Source: Methyloligella halotolerans
GTDB taxonomy: Bacteria > Pseudomonadota > Alphaproteobacteria > Rhizobiales > Methyloligellaceae
Reading direction: 5' to 3'
Length of the DNA stretch: 64,000 nucleotides
Assembly: GCF_001708935.1 (NCBI RefSeq)
Contig: NZ_MASI01000001.1
Coordinates: 372,001-436,000, forward strand
The stretch's first letter is position 1; each line of letters opens with the position of its first letter. A program made the position numbers and the translations under genes. The notes under the pieces are model-generated. The model worked only from the letters and a program-made list of their open reading frames with translations, was not told the origin of the DNA and searched no databases. Positions 1 through 9,874 of the stretch are shown here, piece after piece.

Positions 1-444
1 CAGTCTTATGACGAGGGTCCGGAGGGGCGCTTCGGCGGCCATCTCCGGGCGCTCGGCCTCATCGTCACCCATCCGCTTGGCCTCGGTGCGCTGGAATATG
101 CCCGAATCTATGAGCTCGGCGATGTGCACGAGGTCTATCTCAGCATGTTCCTCAACACCGGCTGGCTTGGGGGGCTGCTTTATCTGGGGATGGTGATCGG
201 CACTCTTTGGCTGGGTTTGCGCCGCGTTTTCTACGATCGCGGCGGAGACGGCCTCAGCGCGGTGCTGTTCGCCGTGTTCGTCGGTATGGCCATGGAAGGG
301 CTCGTGATCGACACCGATCATTGGCGCCATTTCTTCGTGATCATGGCCCTGGTGTGGGGCATGGCGCTCGATATGCGGATTCGCGGCGGCGCGCCGCCCA
401 GTGAACTTCCGGCGCCGGAGAGCCGATCCACCGCATGCCGCTGA
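1..444 (+). CDS. O-antigen ligase family membrane protein, C-terminal part (runs off the window)
   Basis: The reading frame is open from the first base and stops at 442-444, giving about 147 residues. It starts inside the protein with GRFGGHLRALGLIVTHPLG and continues through HEVYLSMFLNTGWLGG, which resembles the last periplasmic loop and following membrane segments of Wzy_C/O-antigen ligase-like polymerases (a conserved H-E-x-Y after a P-L-G loop). At least two hydrophobic segments follow, and the tail is short and Pro/Arg-rich. Such proteins join or polymerise surface glycans at the periplasmic face of the inner membrane. The N-terminal membrane helices and the start lie outside the window, so the exact subfamily cannot be decided. 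Confidence 0.72.
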   Translation, partial: QSYDEGPEGRFGGHLRALGLIVTHPLGLGALEYARIYELGDVHEVYLSMFLNTGWLGGLLYLGMVIGTLWLGLRRVFYDRGGDGLSAVLFAVFVGMAMEGLVIDTDHWRHFFVIMALVWGMALDMRIRGGAPPSELPAPESRSTACR

Positions 445-494
445 CGTTCGGGAATATTACAGTTGGGGAAATGAAAGCTGGTGGGGGATGAAGC

Positions 495-571
495 TGGTCG
501 GAGCGCGAGATTTGAACTCGCGACCCCCGGTCCCCCAGACCGGTGCGCTAACCGGGCTGCGCCACGCTCCG
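495..571 (-). tRNA. tRNA-Pro(GGG)
   Basis: Read on the minus strand the 77 bases start CGGAGCG and end CGCTCCG-A-CCA, so the acceptor stem pairs fully and CCA is encoded. The anticodon arm is CCGGT-CTGGGGG-ACCGG, putting GGG at positions 34-36. The T arm contains GTTCAAAT. It stands alone between the O-antigen ligase-like gene and merR. Confidence 0.96.
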
Positions 572-729
572 TACCTGTCGCCTTCAAGAGAAGTGGGTAT
601 ACACGGTCAGGCGCGCCAAGCAAGGCGTGTGTTGGCCCGACCGCGGAAAAAGCCGCAGGCGATTGTCATGGGGCTGAGAAATTGCCCACCACCGGTCAGC
701 CGATCGACTTTCCGGAGCCTGCTGAGGCC

Positions 730-1209
730 TCAAGCTTTCTTGGCGTCGGCCAAGAGCCGTTTGCAGGCGTCCAGCTCTTCCAGGATCGCCGTGATGTAAG
801 CCACGCGATCGCCGCCCGGCAGATCTTCGTCGCCCGGCGCTCGATGCGGCTCTGTGACCGTCGCGCCTTCGGCACGGCTCTGAGCCGCATCGGCGGCGAC
901 ATCCGGAATTTGCGGCGGACGCTGCTGGATCGGCATCTCGCCATCGCGCTCGGGCATGATGGAGCGCGGGCCGTTTTCCCGCAGGATCTTCTGGACGCCG
1001 CGGATCGTATAGCCCTCGCTATACAGAAGATGGCGAATGCCCTTGAGCAGCGCGACATCTTCAGGCCGGTAGTACCGCCGGCCGCCGCCACGCTTCATGG
1101 GTTTGACTTGAGAGAATTTTGCTTCCCAGAACCGCAGAACGTGTTTGGGAACGTCGAGATCGTCGGCAACTTCGCTGATCGTCCGAAATGCCTCTGGCCC
1201 TTTCGGCAT
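730..1209 (-). CDS. MerR-family transcriptional regulator
   Basis: 159 residues starting at an ATG. The N-terminal 70 residues form a MerR winged helix-turn-helix: [22 protein letters not shown] followed by the wing [16 protein letters not shown] short coiled-coil-like C-terminal part ([19 protein letters not shown]) could dimerise. There is no cysteine cluster for metal sensing and no obvious drug-binding domain, so the effector is unknown. It follows ihfA after about 110 bases on the same strand; this ihfA-merR order is common in alphaproteobacteria and supports the assignment, but the regulated genes cannot be read from the sequence. Confidence 0.85.
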   Translation of the reverse strand: MPKGPEAFRTISEVADDLDVPKHVLRFWEAKFSQVKPMKRGGGRRYYRPEDVALLKGIRHLLYSEGYTIRGVQKILRENGPRSIMPERDGEMPIQQRPPQIPDVAADAAQSRAEGATVTEPHRAPGDEDLPGGDRVAYITAILEELDACKRLLADAKKA

Positions 1210-1319
1210 GGCTAACCCCCCGCTTCTGTCACGCCCACCACCGGCCTCTCGGCGATGAGCGCATTTATTTAAGGGCGCACCCGATCCTGCCGGACGCCGA
1301 AGCGAGACAGCCTGAAGCC

Positions 1320-1637
1320 TTACTCCGCCGCCTTCCGGCGCGAGAGCGCATTGTTGATGTATTGCTTCATGATGTTGCTTGCGCGGAAGACCAGAACACG
1401 GCGTGGCGTGATCGGCACTTCCTGTCCGGTTTTCGGATTGCGCCCAATCCGCTGCCCCTTGTCCCGGAGACCGAACGAACCGAAAGACGAGAGCTTCACG
1501 GTCTCGCCGCGCTCCAGGCTGGACACAATTTCCTTGAGCACGAGCTCGACCAGTTCAGCCGACTCATTTCTCGGTAGCCCAACTTTCTGAAACACGGCTT
1601 CCGCCAAATCGGCCCGTGTCAGCGTCTTCCCGCCCAT
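1320..1637 (-). CDS. ihfA: Integration host factor subunit alpha
   Basis: 105 residues of the HU/IHF fold. The start [21 protein letters not shown] matches the helical dimerisation part. The DNA-bending arm is [18 protein letters not shown], with the proline that intercalates between base pairs in this family. IHF is a sequence-specific, DNA-bending heterodimer; the beta subunit gene is not in the window. The gene lies downstream of plsX-fabH in the same direction, 138 bases after fabH, an arrangement conserved in Rhizobiales. The ATG at 1637 is the natural start because the family begins only a few residues before the first helix. Confidence 0.95.
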   Translation of the reverse strand: MGGKTLTRADLAEAVFQKVGLPRNESAELVELVLKEIVSSLERGETVKLSSFGSFGLRDKGQRIGRNPKTGQEVPITPRRVLVFRASNIMKQYINNALSRRKAAE

Positions 1638-1775
1638 TGCGATACTTCCCCCAGGTCGCGGGTAAGCCGAAATGCTAATCTCTCAACTCACGCAAGGTCA
1701 ATGACCGTTCTCTCAAATTCCTGATTTAGCGTTCTTTTCGGGGCCAGGTGTGGCATTCGCAGCACGCAACTCCTG

Positions 1776-2753
1776 CTACCAGCGTACGAGAAGTGCACCC
1801 CAGGTGAAGCCGCCGCCCATGGCTTCCATCAGCACCAGATCGCCAGGCTGGATGCGGCCGTCCTGAACCGCAACATTTAGTGCCAGGGGGATAGACGCCG
1901 CCGAAGTGTTGGCGTGCTTGTCGATGGTGACGACAATTTTTTCGGGCGGAAGCTTCAGGCGCCGGGCGGCGCCGTCGAGAATACGCTTGTTGGCCTGGTG
2001 GGGCACGAACCAGTCGATATCCGACGGTTCCAGGCCTGCCATTTCCAGCGCCTCGTCAATCGCTTCGGCAATCTTTATCACCGCATGCCTGAACACTTCG
2101 GGACCATCCATCCGGAGATAACCGGTCGTCCCGGTGGTGGAGGGCCCGCCATCGACATAGAGCTTGTCGCGATAGCGGCCGTCGGCGCGAAGGCATGCAG
2201 CCAGGATACCGCGATCGGTGGAAGTGCCGGGCTGCAGCTCGGCCTCGACGACCACGGCGCCCGCTCCGTCGCCGAACAGGACGCAGGTGTTGCGGTCTTC
2301 CCAGTCCAGGATACGGGAGAAGGCCTCGGAGCCGATGACCAGCGCCCGCTTGTAGGGGCCGGCCCGCAGGAAGTTATCGGCGGTGGCGAGGGCGTAGACG
2401 AAACCGGAGCACACGGCCTGGATGTCGAAGGCCGCGCCTTTCGTGATGCCGAGCTCGGCCTGGATCGTGGTTGCGGTGGCGGGAAAGGTCTGGTCCGGGG
2501 TGGATGTCGCCAGCACGATCAGATCGATATCGCTCGCCTCCATGCCGGCATTGGCGAGTGCGGCCTTGGCTGCCTCCAGGCCCATGGTGGAGGTGTATTC
2601 CCCTTCGCCGGCGATGCGCCGCTCATGGATGCCGGTTCGGGAGGCGATCCATTCGTCGCTCGTCTCGACGAGCTCGGAGATCTCCGCATTGGTCATGATG
2701 CGCTCGGGCAGATACCCGCCACAGCCCCGCACGACCGTTCTCAACACACTCAC
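1776..2753 (-). CDS. fabH: 3-oxoacyl-[acyl-carrier-protein] synthase III
   Basis: Initiates fatty-acid synthesis by condensing an acyl-CoA (usually acetyl-CoA) with malonyl-ACP. About 325 residues, normal for FabH. The catalytic triad is visible: Cys in [11 protein letters not shown], His in VPHQANKRI and Asn in [10 protein letters not shown]. The N-terminal motif [12 protein letters not shown] is typical. Start choice: a TTG lies at 2762 only one base after GAGGAG, while the GTG at 2753 lies ten bases after that Shine-Dalgarno sequence; a GTG at 2747 is a third option. It sits close behind plsX (20 bases) and is probably cotranscribed with it. Confidence 0.95.
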   Translation of the reverse strand: MSVLRTVVRGCGGYLPERIMTNAEISELVETSDEWIASRTGIHERRIAGEGEYTSTMGLEAAKAALANAGMEASDIDLIVLATSTPDQTFPATATTIQAELGITKGAAFDIQAVCSGFVYALATADNFLRAGPYKRALVIGSEAFSRILDWEDRNTCVLFGDGAGAVVVEAELQPGTSTDRGILAACLRADGRYRDKLYVDGGPSTTGTTGYLRMDGPEVFRHAVIKIAEAIDEALEMAGLEPSDIDWFVPHQANKRILDGAARRLKLPPEKIVVTIDKHANTSAASIPLALNVAVQDGRIQPGDLVLMEAMGGGFTWGALLVRW

Positions 2754-2773
2754 CTTGGCCAAACTCCTCGAAC

Positions 2774-3817
2774 TTACGCGGCGCCTTCGAGCTGGAGCTC
2801 GGTCTGGAAGCGGGCAACGTCGTCGGCGAGCCGTCTGACGACGTCGCTCGAGGCCATGTCGGAGGCAAGGTCGATCGCGCTCGCGAAACCGGTTGCGTCG
2901 GTGCCGCCGTGACTTTTCACGACAATGCCATTGAGGCCTAGAAAGATGCCGCCGTTCAGTTGCCGGGGATCCATTTTGTCACGGAGCGCGCTGAATGCGC
3001 CCTGCGCCAAAACGGCACCCATGCGGGCCAGGAAGGATCGGCCCATCGCCGCCCGCAGATAGGCGGAGATTTGCTTAGCCGTTCCCTCGGCGGTCTTCAA
3101 GGCGATGTTGCCGGTGAAACCGTCGGTAACCACCACGTCGACCGCACCGCGGCCGATATCGTCGCCTTCGACGAAACCGTGATAGCGGAAGGACAACGGC
3201 GTCGAGCGCAGCGCCTGGCCGGCCTCCTTGATGTGATCCAGCCCCTTGACCTCCTCGACGCCGATATTCAGGAGCCCGATCGACGGCTTCTCCAGATTGA
3301 ACACGGCGCGGGCCATGGCCGCCCCCATAACGGAGAATTCGATGAGCTGGCGGGCATCGGCGCCGACGTTCGCCCCCACGTCCAGGACGATGCATTCGGA
3401 ATCGATAGTGGGCCAGATAGCCGCGATCGCCGGGCGGTCCACCTGCTCCAAAGTCCGCAGGCAGAATTTCGCCATGGCCATAAGCGCGCCGGTGTTGCCG
3501 GCTGACACGGCGGCGTCGGCCCGGCCGTCCTTCACCATCTGAAGCGCGAGCCACATGCTGGAGTGCCAGCGGCCCTTGCGAAGCGCCACGGAGGGCTTTT
3601 GATCCATGGAGATGGCGACATCCGTATGGATGACCTCCGAGCGCTCCTTGAGCCGCTTGTACGGCTCCAGGAGCGGCCGGATGCGTTTTTCGTCGCCGAT
3701 GAGCAGAAACCGCAGATCCGGATTGCGGATCAGAGCATCTGCGGCTCCGGGTACCACGACCTCGGGGCCTTGGTCGCCGCCCATGGCGTCGAGCGATATG
3801 GTGACTTCCGCACCCAT
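2774..3817 (-). CDS. plsX: Phosphate acyltransferase PlsX
   Basis: Converts acyl-ACP to acyl-phosphate, the acyl donor for PlsY in the first step of phospholipid synthesis. 347 residues, the usual family length. The start [19 protein letters not shown] is the family hallmark; [21 protein letters not shown] and [14 protein letters not shown] are further conserved blocks. A predicted amphipathic C-terminal part fits a peripheral membrane enzyme. It leads the plsX-fabH unit on the minus strand, and the DUF177 gene lies 123 bases upstream. Confidence 0.96.
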   Translation of the reverse strand: MGAEVTISLDAMGGDQGPEVVVPGAADALIRNPDLRFLLIGDEKRIRPLLEPYKRLKERSEVIHTDVAISMDQKPSVALRKGRWHSSMWLALQMVKDGRADAAVSAGNTGALMAMAKFCLRTLEQVDRPAIAAIWPTIDSECIVLDVGANVGADARQLIEFSVMGAAMARAVFNLEKPSIGLLNIGVEEVKGLDHIKEAGQALRSTPLSFRYHGFVEGDDIGRGAVDVVVTDGFTGNIALKTAEGTAKQISAYLRAAMGRSFLARMGAVLAQGAFSALRDKMDPRQLNGGIFLGLNGIVVKSHGGTDATGFASAIDLASDMASSDVVRRLADDVARFQTELQLEGAA

Positions 3818-3940
3818 AGTCTTCTTACCGATCAGGATGAATCATTTTCGGCCGGACGGCCTTAGCCCCCAAATTTGGCCCGAAGATACTCAAAAGCCCC
3901 TCCCTGACAACCCTCGTCGAACACGTCAGCCGATTGTGCA

Positions 3941-4582
3941 TCAGTTGCGCTTCAACTGTTCGAGGGCCGCAAAGGGGTTTTCCCGGCCATCTTCGAGGCC
4001 GTCAGCGTCCGCTGTTTCGTCCTTCCAGTCAAAGGCCGCGCCTTCGCGCCGCGGATAGGGATCGAGCGCCAGGGCGAAGGTTTCATAGACCAGGCTGCCG
4101 AGGTCGATGGTGCCATCCATGATGGGCTCCGGCCACTCGGCGAGTGGGTCCCCGTCATCGCCATCCTCGCTTGCTTGACGCTCGATGGCCCGGATTCGGG
4201 TCTCGGGCCAGAACTCAGCTTCCACAGGCATGTCGATTGAGGCTTCGACCGGCTCCAGGGTCACGACACAGGTCTGCGTCGCTTGGGCCTGCAGGCGCCC
4301 CTTGAGGCGCACAGAGCCGCCGGACGCCCTCCGCAAGGTGTAGGCGAAGACGAAACTGTCGAGGCCCTTCAGATCCTGGAGGGAAGCCATGTCTTGGCGT
4401 TCCGCTGCCGTCGGCTCGAGGATTTCCTCCTGACCGTCGCGAATGGTGTCGATCTTCACGGTCCGCTTCAGGGGCGATTCGGCTTCGGGTCCGGGGTCGG
4501 TCGCGCCCCTTCCCGCCATTTTCCGTGTCCTTGCCGCGAAATGCTTGTCCGCGGGGCCTTTCGCCATGGGGTCCTTTGCCAT
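3941..4582 (-). CDS. DUF177 (YceD-like) protein
   Basis: About 213 residues. The central part contains LQAQATQTCVVTLEPVEAS and the acidic tail ends NPFAALEQLKRN, both characteristic of DUF177/YceD. In bacteria where rpmF follows it, this family is linked to 23S rRNA and L32; here the next gene is plsX. The ATG at 4582 overlaps the stop of the upstream chaperone-like gene as TGATG, suggesting translational coupling; a GTG one codon earlier is possible. The first 50 residues are basic and rich in Lys, Ala and Arg and may be disordered. Confidence 0.85.
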   Translation of the reverse strand: MAKDPMAKGPADKHFAARTRKMAGRGATDPGPEAESPLKRTVKIDTIRDGQEEILEPTAAERQDMASLQDLKGLDSFVFAYTLRRASGGSVRLKGRLQAQATQTCVVTLEPVEASIDMPVEAEFWPETRIRAIERQASEDGDDGDPLAEWPEPIMDGTIDLGSLVYETFALALDPYPRREGAAFDWKDETADADGLEDGRENPFAALEQLKRN

Positions 4583-5118
4583 CACGAAACCTCCGGAAAT
4601 TGCACGTTTCCTTGACGCAGCGCGGATAAGGATTGTTCCGCGAGCGCCTCTGCCACCTTATGAAGATAAGCAGTCAATCGGCGGCTCGCAGCTTTCGCCT
4701 GCTCTGGCGGTAAAGGCAGGATTTCAACCAGCGCTGCGCCAAACGCTTCCTCTCCTTCCGGATACGCCGCTTCGAGCAGATTGATCACGCCATGGCTCTT
4801 GGCGCAAATATCGCGCACCCGCTTCGGCACTTTCATGTCGCTGACGCCCATTTCACGCAAGACCGTGTCCATATCGGCGCTGAACGCATCGACCAGCTCC
4901 TGGGCGAGCGGCAGACCCTCGGCCCCTTCCGCCTTGAGCCGCCGAAGGACGGCGAACATATGCACCGTCAGGACAGAGAGCCGGCCTTCCAACGTGTCGG
5001 GCATGTCGAAGTCTGCATAAAAGACCGGCAGCCGTGCCTGCGCCACAATCGCGCCATAGAGTTTTTCTGCATTCAGCCGATTGGGCGAACGCTGCCTTAG
5101 CCAATTGAACGGGTTCAT
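4582..5118 (-). CDS. Ubiquinol-cytochrome c chaperone (CBP3-like) protein
   Basis: About 178 residues from the ATG at 5118 (MNPFNWLRQRSPNRLNAEKLY). Conserved blocks are LYGAIVAQARLPVFYADF, DTLEGRLSVLTVHMFAVL and REMGVSDMKVPKRVRDI, which match the ubiquinol-cytochrome C chaperone family (CBP3/UQCC1). In mitochondria the family helps translate and assemble cytochrome b of complex III; the bacterial role is inferred. A longer in-frame extension to 5175 exists, but it reads as noncoding sequence, and family members start near the motif NPF. It is coupled to the DUF177 gene by an overlapping stop/start. Confidence 0.85.
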   Translation of the reverse strand: MNPFNWLRQRSPNRLNAEKLYGAIVAQARLPVFYADFDMPDTLEGRLSVLTVHMFAVLRRLKAEGAEGLPLAQELVDAFSADMDTVLREMGVSDMKVPKRVRDICAKSHGVINLLEAAYPEGEEAFGAALVEILPLPPEQAKAASRRLTAYLHKVAEALAEQSLSALRQGNVQFPEVS

Positions 5119-5280
5119 GAATCCGGCTTCTTTAGAAGAGCTTCGGCAGACCAGTCTATAGAAATGATCAACCACTTTCGGCGATTCTTGCGCCGTGGCG
5201 CGATCTTAGACTGAAGGCCGCACTGCATGCTATGTGGCCCGTTGCAAGACGGACCGTTTCTTCGAGAGGGACAGCTTTTC

Positions 5281-5793
5281 GTGCAAGGCACTGGATCCAA
5301 ACGGGCGCGCGCTTCCATTTCGGCCCTGGCCGGGCTGGCCATGGGTGGCTTGCTGCTGCCGCTTGCCGGCTGTGGCGGCGCTGCGACCATCGACCATCAC
5401 GGCCATGTCTTCACCGACGTCGATACCTCGCTGGTGCGGCCCGGGATGACCAAGGAAGATGTGGAGCTGACGCTGGGCTCACCGGACACGACGGGGACGA
5501 TCGACGGCGATAGCTATTACTATATTTCGAGCACCCAGAAGCAGGTGGCGTTCTTGAAACCCTGGGAGATCGACCGCCAGGTGATCGCCGTCTACTTCAA
5601 CAGCAACGAGCGGGTTCGCGACGTCTCTCATTACGGCATGAAGGACGGCATCGTCGTCGACTTCGCCAAGGACGAGTCCCCTGCCCGCGGCAAGGACGCC
5701 TCGATGGTTCAGGAGCTGTTCGGCAACGTGGCCCAGCGCGGCATGTTCAAGAAGCAGCACGAGAACTCCGCGACGCCGGGTCCGGGGCTCTAA
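5281..5793 (+). CDS. BamE/SmpA-like outer-membrane lipoprotein
   Basis: 170 residues from a GTG at 5281, which follows the purine-rich GAGAGGGA about nine bases upstream; an ATG at 5227 has no ribosome-binding site. The N-terminus has a lipoprotein signal with lipobox L-A-G-C near residue 31. The body holds the SmpA/OmlA (BamE) signature: VRPGMTKEDVELTLGSPDTT followed by YYYISSTQKQVAFLKP. BamE is a small lipoprotein of the beta-barrel assembly complex. It is divergent from the CBP3-like gene and converges on hppA with a shared terminator between them. Confidence 0.88.
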   Translation: MQGTGSKRARASISALAGLAMGGLLLPLAGCGGAATIDHHGHVFTDVDTSLVRPGMTKEDVELTLGSPDTTGTIDGDSYYYISSTQKQVAFLKPWEIDRQVIAVYFNSNERVRDVSHYGMKDGIVVDFAKDESPARGKDASMVQELFGNVAQRGMFKKQHENSATPGPGL

Positions 5794-5835
5794 GCGAAGG
5801 CGCAACGGTTCGCCTAAGTCGCATCAGCCAATCAA

Positions 5836-5869
5836 AAACGGCCGAGCTCAAACCAGAGCCCGGCCGTTT
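5836..5869. terminator. Bidirectional rho-independent terminator between bamE-like and hppA genes
   Basis: Inverted repeat with arms AAACGGCCGAGCTC (5836-5849) and GAGCCCGGCCGTTT (5856-5869), 13 of 14 positions pairing, with a 6-base loop. A-rich sequence precedes it and T-rich sequence follows, so it can end transcripts from both converging genes. Confidence 0.85.
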
Positions 5870-5893
5870 CTTTGTCTAGGGGCGATGTGCTGC

Positions 5894-8011
5894 CTAGTGC
5901 GCCAAGACCGCGAGCAGCAGCAAGGCCACGATGTTGGTGATCTTGATCATCGGGTTCACGGCGGGGCCGGCAGTATCCTTGTAGGGATCGCCGACCGTGT
6001 CGCCGGTCACCGCGGCCTTGTGGGCCTCGGAGCCTTTGCCGCCGAACTGGCCGTCCTCGATGTACTTCTTCGCATTGTCCCATGCGCCGCCGCCGGCGGT
6101 CATGGAAAGCGCGACGAAGAGACCGGTGACGATCACGCCCAGGAGCATGGCACCCACGGCGGAGAAGGCCGCGCTCTTCCCGGCGATCAGGTAGATCACG
6201 AAGTAGAAGACGATGGGGCTCAGCACCGGCAGGAGCGAGGGGATGATCATCTCCTTGATCGCCGCCTTGGTGAGGAGATCGACCGCGCGCCCGTAGTCGG
6301 GACGCTCGGTGCCCTTCATGATGCCGGGCTTCTCCTTGAACTGGCGGCGCACCTCTTCGACGATCGCGGCGCCTGCCCGGCCCACGGCCGTCATGGCGAT
6401 GCCGCCGAAGAGATAGGGCAGCAGGCCGCCCAGGAACAGACCTACCACCACATACGGGTTGGACAGGCTGAAGGTCGGGTCGACGCCCTCGAAATACGGG
6501 AACTCCGCCGGGTTTGCAGCGAAGTACTTCAGGTCCTCCGTATAGGCTGCGAACAGCACCAGCGCGCCGAGACCGGCGGAGCCGATGGCATAGCCCTTGG
6601 TGACGGCCTTGGTGGTGTTGCCGACGGCGTCCAGGGCATCGGTGGTATTGCGCACATCGGCCGGCATCTCGGACATCTCCGCGATACCGCCGGCGTTGTC
6701 GGTGACCGGGCCGAACGCATCCAGGGCGACGATCATTCCGGCGAGAGCCAGCATCGTGGTCACCGCGATGGCGACGCCGAACAGACCCGCAAGCCCGTAG
6801 GTGATGAGGATGCCCGCGATGATGACCAGAGCCGGCAGCGCGGTCGATTCCAGGGAGATGGCGAGGCCCTGAATGACGTTTGTGCCGTGGCCGGTGACGG
6901 AAGCCTGGGCGATGGATTGGACCGGGCGATAGTTGGTGCCCGTGTAATACTCGGTGATCACCACGATCAACCCCGTGATGATCAGGCCCACCATGCCGCA
7001 GAAGAACAGCGACCAGCCGGTGAAGCTGGTGCCGGCGACTTCGAGAGTGGTGTCCATCCCGATGAGATAGGCGGTCAGCGGCCAGAGGCCGATCAGGGAA
7101 AGAACCGCAGTGGCGACGACGCCCTTGTAGAGGGCACCCATGATGGACTGGCTGGCGCCGAGCCGGACGAAGAACGTGCCGGCGATCGAGGTCAGCACGC
7201 ACATGCCGCCGATGGCCAGCGGATAGAGCATGATGGAGTAGAGGTTCGCGTTGCCGCTGAAATAGATCGAGGCGAGCACCATGGTCGCGACCACGGTCAC
7301 GGCATAGGTCTCGAACAGATCTGCGGCCATGCCGGCGCAGTCGCCGACATTGTCACCGACATTGTCTGCGATGGTGGCGGGGTTGCGCGGATCGTCCTCC
7401 GGAATACCGGCTTCGACCTTACCCACCAGGTCGCCGCCCACGTCGGCGCCCTTGGTGAAGATGCCGCCGCCGAGACGGGCAAAGATGGAGATCAGGGAGG
7501 CGCCGAAGCCCAGGGCCACGAGAGCATCGATGACGACGCGTGAATTGGGCGCGTAGCCGAGGAATTGGGTCAGAACGAGGAAGTAGACCGAGACGCCGAG
7601 GAGCGCGAGACCGGCAACCAGGAGGCCGGTGATGGCGCCTGCGCGGAAGGCGATGCTGAGGCCTTCGGCCAGGCCGGTCTTAGAAGCTTGGGCGGTGCGG
7701 ACATTGGCGCGCACCGATACGATCATGCCGATGAAGCCGGCTCCGCCCGACAGGATGGCGCCGATTGCGAAACCGATGGCCTGCGGCAGGCCGAGCAGGA
7801 AGAGACCGGCGATGAAGATGACCACGCCCACCCCGGCGATGGTCATATACTGCCGAGACAGATAGGCGCGTGCGCCTTCCTGAATGGCCTTCGCGATTTC
7901 CTGCATCTTCTCGGTGCCAGCGTCGGCGGCGAGAACCGCGCGCGTCGTGGCCAGTCCATAGACGATGGACAGTAGCCCGCAGGCGATGATTGCATAAAGA
8001 ACCCAAGTCAT
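5894..8011 (-). CDS. hppA: Membrane-bound proton-translocating pyrophosphatase (K+-independent type)
   Basis: 705 residues with about 16 hydrophobic segments. Hydrolyses pyrophosphate and pumps H+ across the inner membrane. The active-site region contains [16 protein letters not shown] and [19 protein letters not shown], the Asp clusters that hold Mg-PPi, and a second Asp-rich block [14 protein letters not shown]. In the motif [16 protein letters not shown] a Lys replaces the Ala of K+-dependent enzymes and a Thr follows, which marks the K+-independent H+-pumping class. It has its own 312-base upstream region separating it from thiL. Confidence 0.96.
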   Translation of the reverse strand: MTWVLYAIIACGLLSIVYGLATTRAVLAADAGTEKMQEIAKAIQEGARAYLSRQYMTIAGVGVVIFIAGLFLLGLPQAIGFAIGAILSGGAGFIGMIVSVRANVRTAQASKTGLAEGLSIAFRAGAITGLLVAGLALLGVSVYFLVLTQFLGYAPNSRVVIDALVALGFGASLISIFARLGGGIFTKGADVGGDLVGKVEAGIPEDDPRNPATIADNVGDNVGDCAGMAADLFETYAVTVVATMVLASIYFSGNANLYSIMLYPLAIGGMCVLTSIAGTFFVRLGASQSIMGALYKGVVATAVLSLIGLWPLTAYLIGMDTTLEVAGTSFTGWSLFFCGMVGLIITGLIVVITEYYTGTNYRPVQSIAQASVTGHGTNVIQGLAISLESTALPALVIIAGILITYGLAGLFGVAIAVTTMLALAGMIVALDAFGPVTDNAGGIAEMSEMPADVRNTTDALDAVGNTTKAVTKGYAIGSAGLGALVLFAAYTEDLKYFAANPAEFPYFEGVDPTFSLSNPYVVVGLFLGGLLPYLFGGIAMTAVGRAGAAIVEEVRRQFKEKPGIMKGTERPDYGRAVDLLTKAAIKEMIIPSLLPVLSPIVFYFVIYLIAGKSAAFSAVGAMLLGVIVTGLFVALSMTAGGGAWDNAKKYIEDGQFGGKGSEAHKAAVTGDTVGDPYKDTAGPAVNPMIKITNIVALLLLAVLAH

Positions 8012-8323
8012 AACCGGCTGCTCCCTTACTTATGAGCATTGCTTCAATTTTGGAGGGAGTGCGCACGCGGAACAGCGCGCCTGGAGAGAGCCGCCCATCC
8101 TCCCTTGAGGCAGATCTCTTCTGCGCCTTTTCGGCGCGGTCTTCTTGGCGCCATCAGGCGCGGTATCTCTGGGCGCAGGTCGCGGCCATGCCGTGACTCT
8201 TCGCCGCGCGGAAAATGCCAAAGATGGGGCGCGGAAGCAAACTAAACGGTGCGTGGTGGGGATTCCCCATGAGAGCCCGAGCGCCAAGCCAATCGGAGTC
8301 CGGCGACCGAAGGCGCCACGGCC
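8012..8323. other. Gene-free region upstream of hppA
   Basis: 312 bases between the hppA start and the thiL stop. It should contain the hppA promoter and 5' leader on the minus strand. A palindrome TGGGGATTCCCCA lies near 8257-8270, and short GGCGCC-type hairpins lie around 8123-8162. Short open frames here have no recognisable product and no ribosome-binding site. I see no riboswitch I can name. Confidence 0.4.
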
Positions 8324-9349
8324 TCAGAAATGGCTGAAACTCCGCCTTTCCAAGGAGATGGGTTCGCCGTCGAGCCCGATGAATTCGGCCTGGGTCGGCA
8401 GTCTCGCGTGCAGGGAGCCGATCGCAGTCACCGGCACCCCTGGCCGCTGTGAGTCGATTTCGAAGGCGCGGGCACGGTCTTCGGGGATCGCTGCGAGGAT
8501 CTCGTAGTCGTCTCCACCGCCGAGAAGTGCGGGCAACAGCGATGGATCGCTTTTGCAGGCCTTTGCGGCGGCTTTCGATAGGGGAACCCGCCGGCCGTCG
8601 ACACGTGCGCCCAACCCGCTCGCGATGCAGAGCTTGTCGGCATCTCCTGCTAGTCCGTCGGAGAGATCGATCGCGGCGTTTGCGTGGTGGCGAAGCACCC
8701 GGGCCAAGCCCGTCCGTGGTTGAGGACGCCGGTAGCGATCGATCAGAAAACGCGTCTCGTCATCGGTGAGATTCCAGTCTCCGGAGAGACTGGGATCCTT
8801 CAGGAGACGAAGCCCGAGCGCCGCATCGCCGATGGTGCCTGTGACATAGAGAAGATCGCCCTCCCGCGCCCGGGAGCGCAGCACCGCCTGGCCTTCCGGC
8901 ACACGGCCCATGGCCGTGATGGTGATGGCCAAAGGACCTGGCGTGCCTGTGGTGTCGCCGCCGATCAGGGTGGCTCCTGAAGCTTCCTGGAGCTGCTGGA
9001 GACCCGCGGCGAAGCTTCCCAGCCAATCGGCGGATCGGAACGCAGGGTCATGTTCGGGAAGGCTCAAGGCTAGGAGGTAGGCCATGGGCTCCGCGCCCAT
9101 GGACGCCAGGTCGGACAGGTTCACGGCGAGGACCTTGTGCCCGATGGTCTCGGCAGGATCGCTTGAGAGGAAGTGCACGCCCTCGATGAGGGTGTCGGTG
9201 GTAACGGCCAGATCCTTGCCGGCTTCGCCGTGAAGCAGTGCCGCGTCGTCGGTCAGGCCGAGACTGGCGGGGTCCGTGGCAAGGGGCGCAAAGAAGCGCG
9301 CGATGATGTCAAACTCGCCGAGTCGGTCTCGATCCGGCGGCGTGGCCAT
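8324..9349 (-). CDS. thiL: Thiamine-monophosphate kinase
   Basis: 341 residues; phosphorylates thiamine monophosphate to the diphosphate cofactor with ATP. The N-terminal motif GEFDIIARFFAPL, the Asp-Asp pair in GLTDDAALL, TTDTLIEGVHF and NLSDLASMGAEP are ThiL hallmarks of the PurM/ThiL fold; DLSDGLAGDADKL is the conserved C-terminal block. Its ATG overlaps the nusB stop (TGATG). It is the last gene of the glyA-to-thiL operon. Confidence 0.95.
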   Translation of the reverse strand: MATPPDRDRLGEFDIIARFFAPLATDPASLGLTDDAALLHGEAGKDLAVTTDTLIEGVHFLSSDPAETIGHKVLAVNLSDLASMGAEPMAYLLALSLPEHDPAFRSADWLGSFAAGLQQLQEASGATLIGGDTTGTPGPLAITITAMGRVPEGQAVLRSRAREGDLLYVTGTIGDAALGLRLLKDPSLSGDWNLTDDETRFLIDRYRRPQPRTGLARVLRHHANAAIDLSDGLAGDADKLCIASGLGARVDGRRVPLSKAAAKACKSDPSLLPALLGGGDDYEILAAIPEDRARAFEIDSQRPGVPVTAIGSLHARLPTQAEFIGLDGEPISLERRSFSHF

Positions 9350-9872
9350 CAGCCTTGGCCCTGCTCTGCCGTGACGCCGGGCCCTCGGCCCGGGGGCGGC
9401 GCCAGCTCTTCGGGCCGGACCTCCTTGGCCACACGGTCCAAAAGGCCGTTGACGACCTTCGGCTCCTCGCCTTCGAAGAAGGCATGGGCGAGATCGACAT
9501 ATTCGTTGATTGAGACGCGGGGCGGGACGTCGGCACGGCGCAGGATCTCGAAGGTGCCGGCACGCAAGATGGCCCGCAGGATGCTATCGATCCGGGTGAG
9601 ATGCCATCCTTCTGCCAGGCGCTCGTTGATCAGCGGGTCGATGCGGCGCTGCTCAGCGACCACGCCCTGGATAAGATCGGTGAAGAAGGCCGTCTCGGCC
9701 GCGTGAATCTCCTCGCCCTCGATGCTTCGCCGATGCGGTGCTCCTGGAACTCGGCGGCCACGTCCGTCAGGTCGATGCCCGTCATATCCATCTGATAGAG
9801 CGCCTGGACAGCGGCGAGCCGTGCGGCGCTGCGGGCAGCGGCACGTTTGTTCGTCTTCTCGGGCTTCGTCAT
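9349..9872 (-). pseudogene. nusB: Transcription antitermination factor NusB, frameshifted as sequenced
   Basis: The gene is split over two frames. From the ATG at 9872 the frame reads RSAARLAAVQALYQMDM and continues to EFQEHRIGEA; the rest of NusB (EGEEIHAAETAFFTDLIQG, then VVAEQRRIDPLI to the stop at 9349) is in another frame. Adding one base between 9723 and 9724 (GCATC to GCCATC) joins them into a normal 174-residue protein. NusB binds boxA RNA with NusE/S10 in rRNA antitermination. The gene lies 2 bases after ribH and overlaps thiL by one base, so the operon layout is intact. I think the loss is a consensus error, but this has not been tested. Confidence 0.88.
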
Positions 9873-9874
9873 CG

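Noticed and set aside
8030-8287. 85-codon minus-strand frame between thiL and hppA
   Set aside because: Arg/Pro/Ala-rich, no ribosome-binding site, no similarity I recognise; it is in the probable hppA leader.
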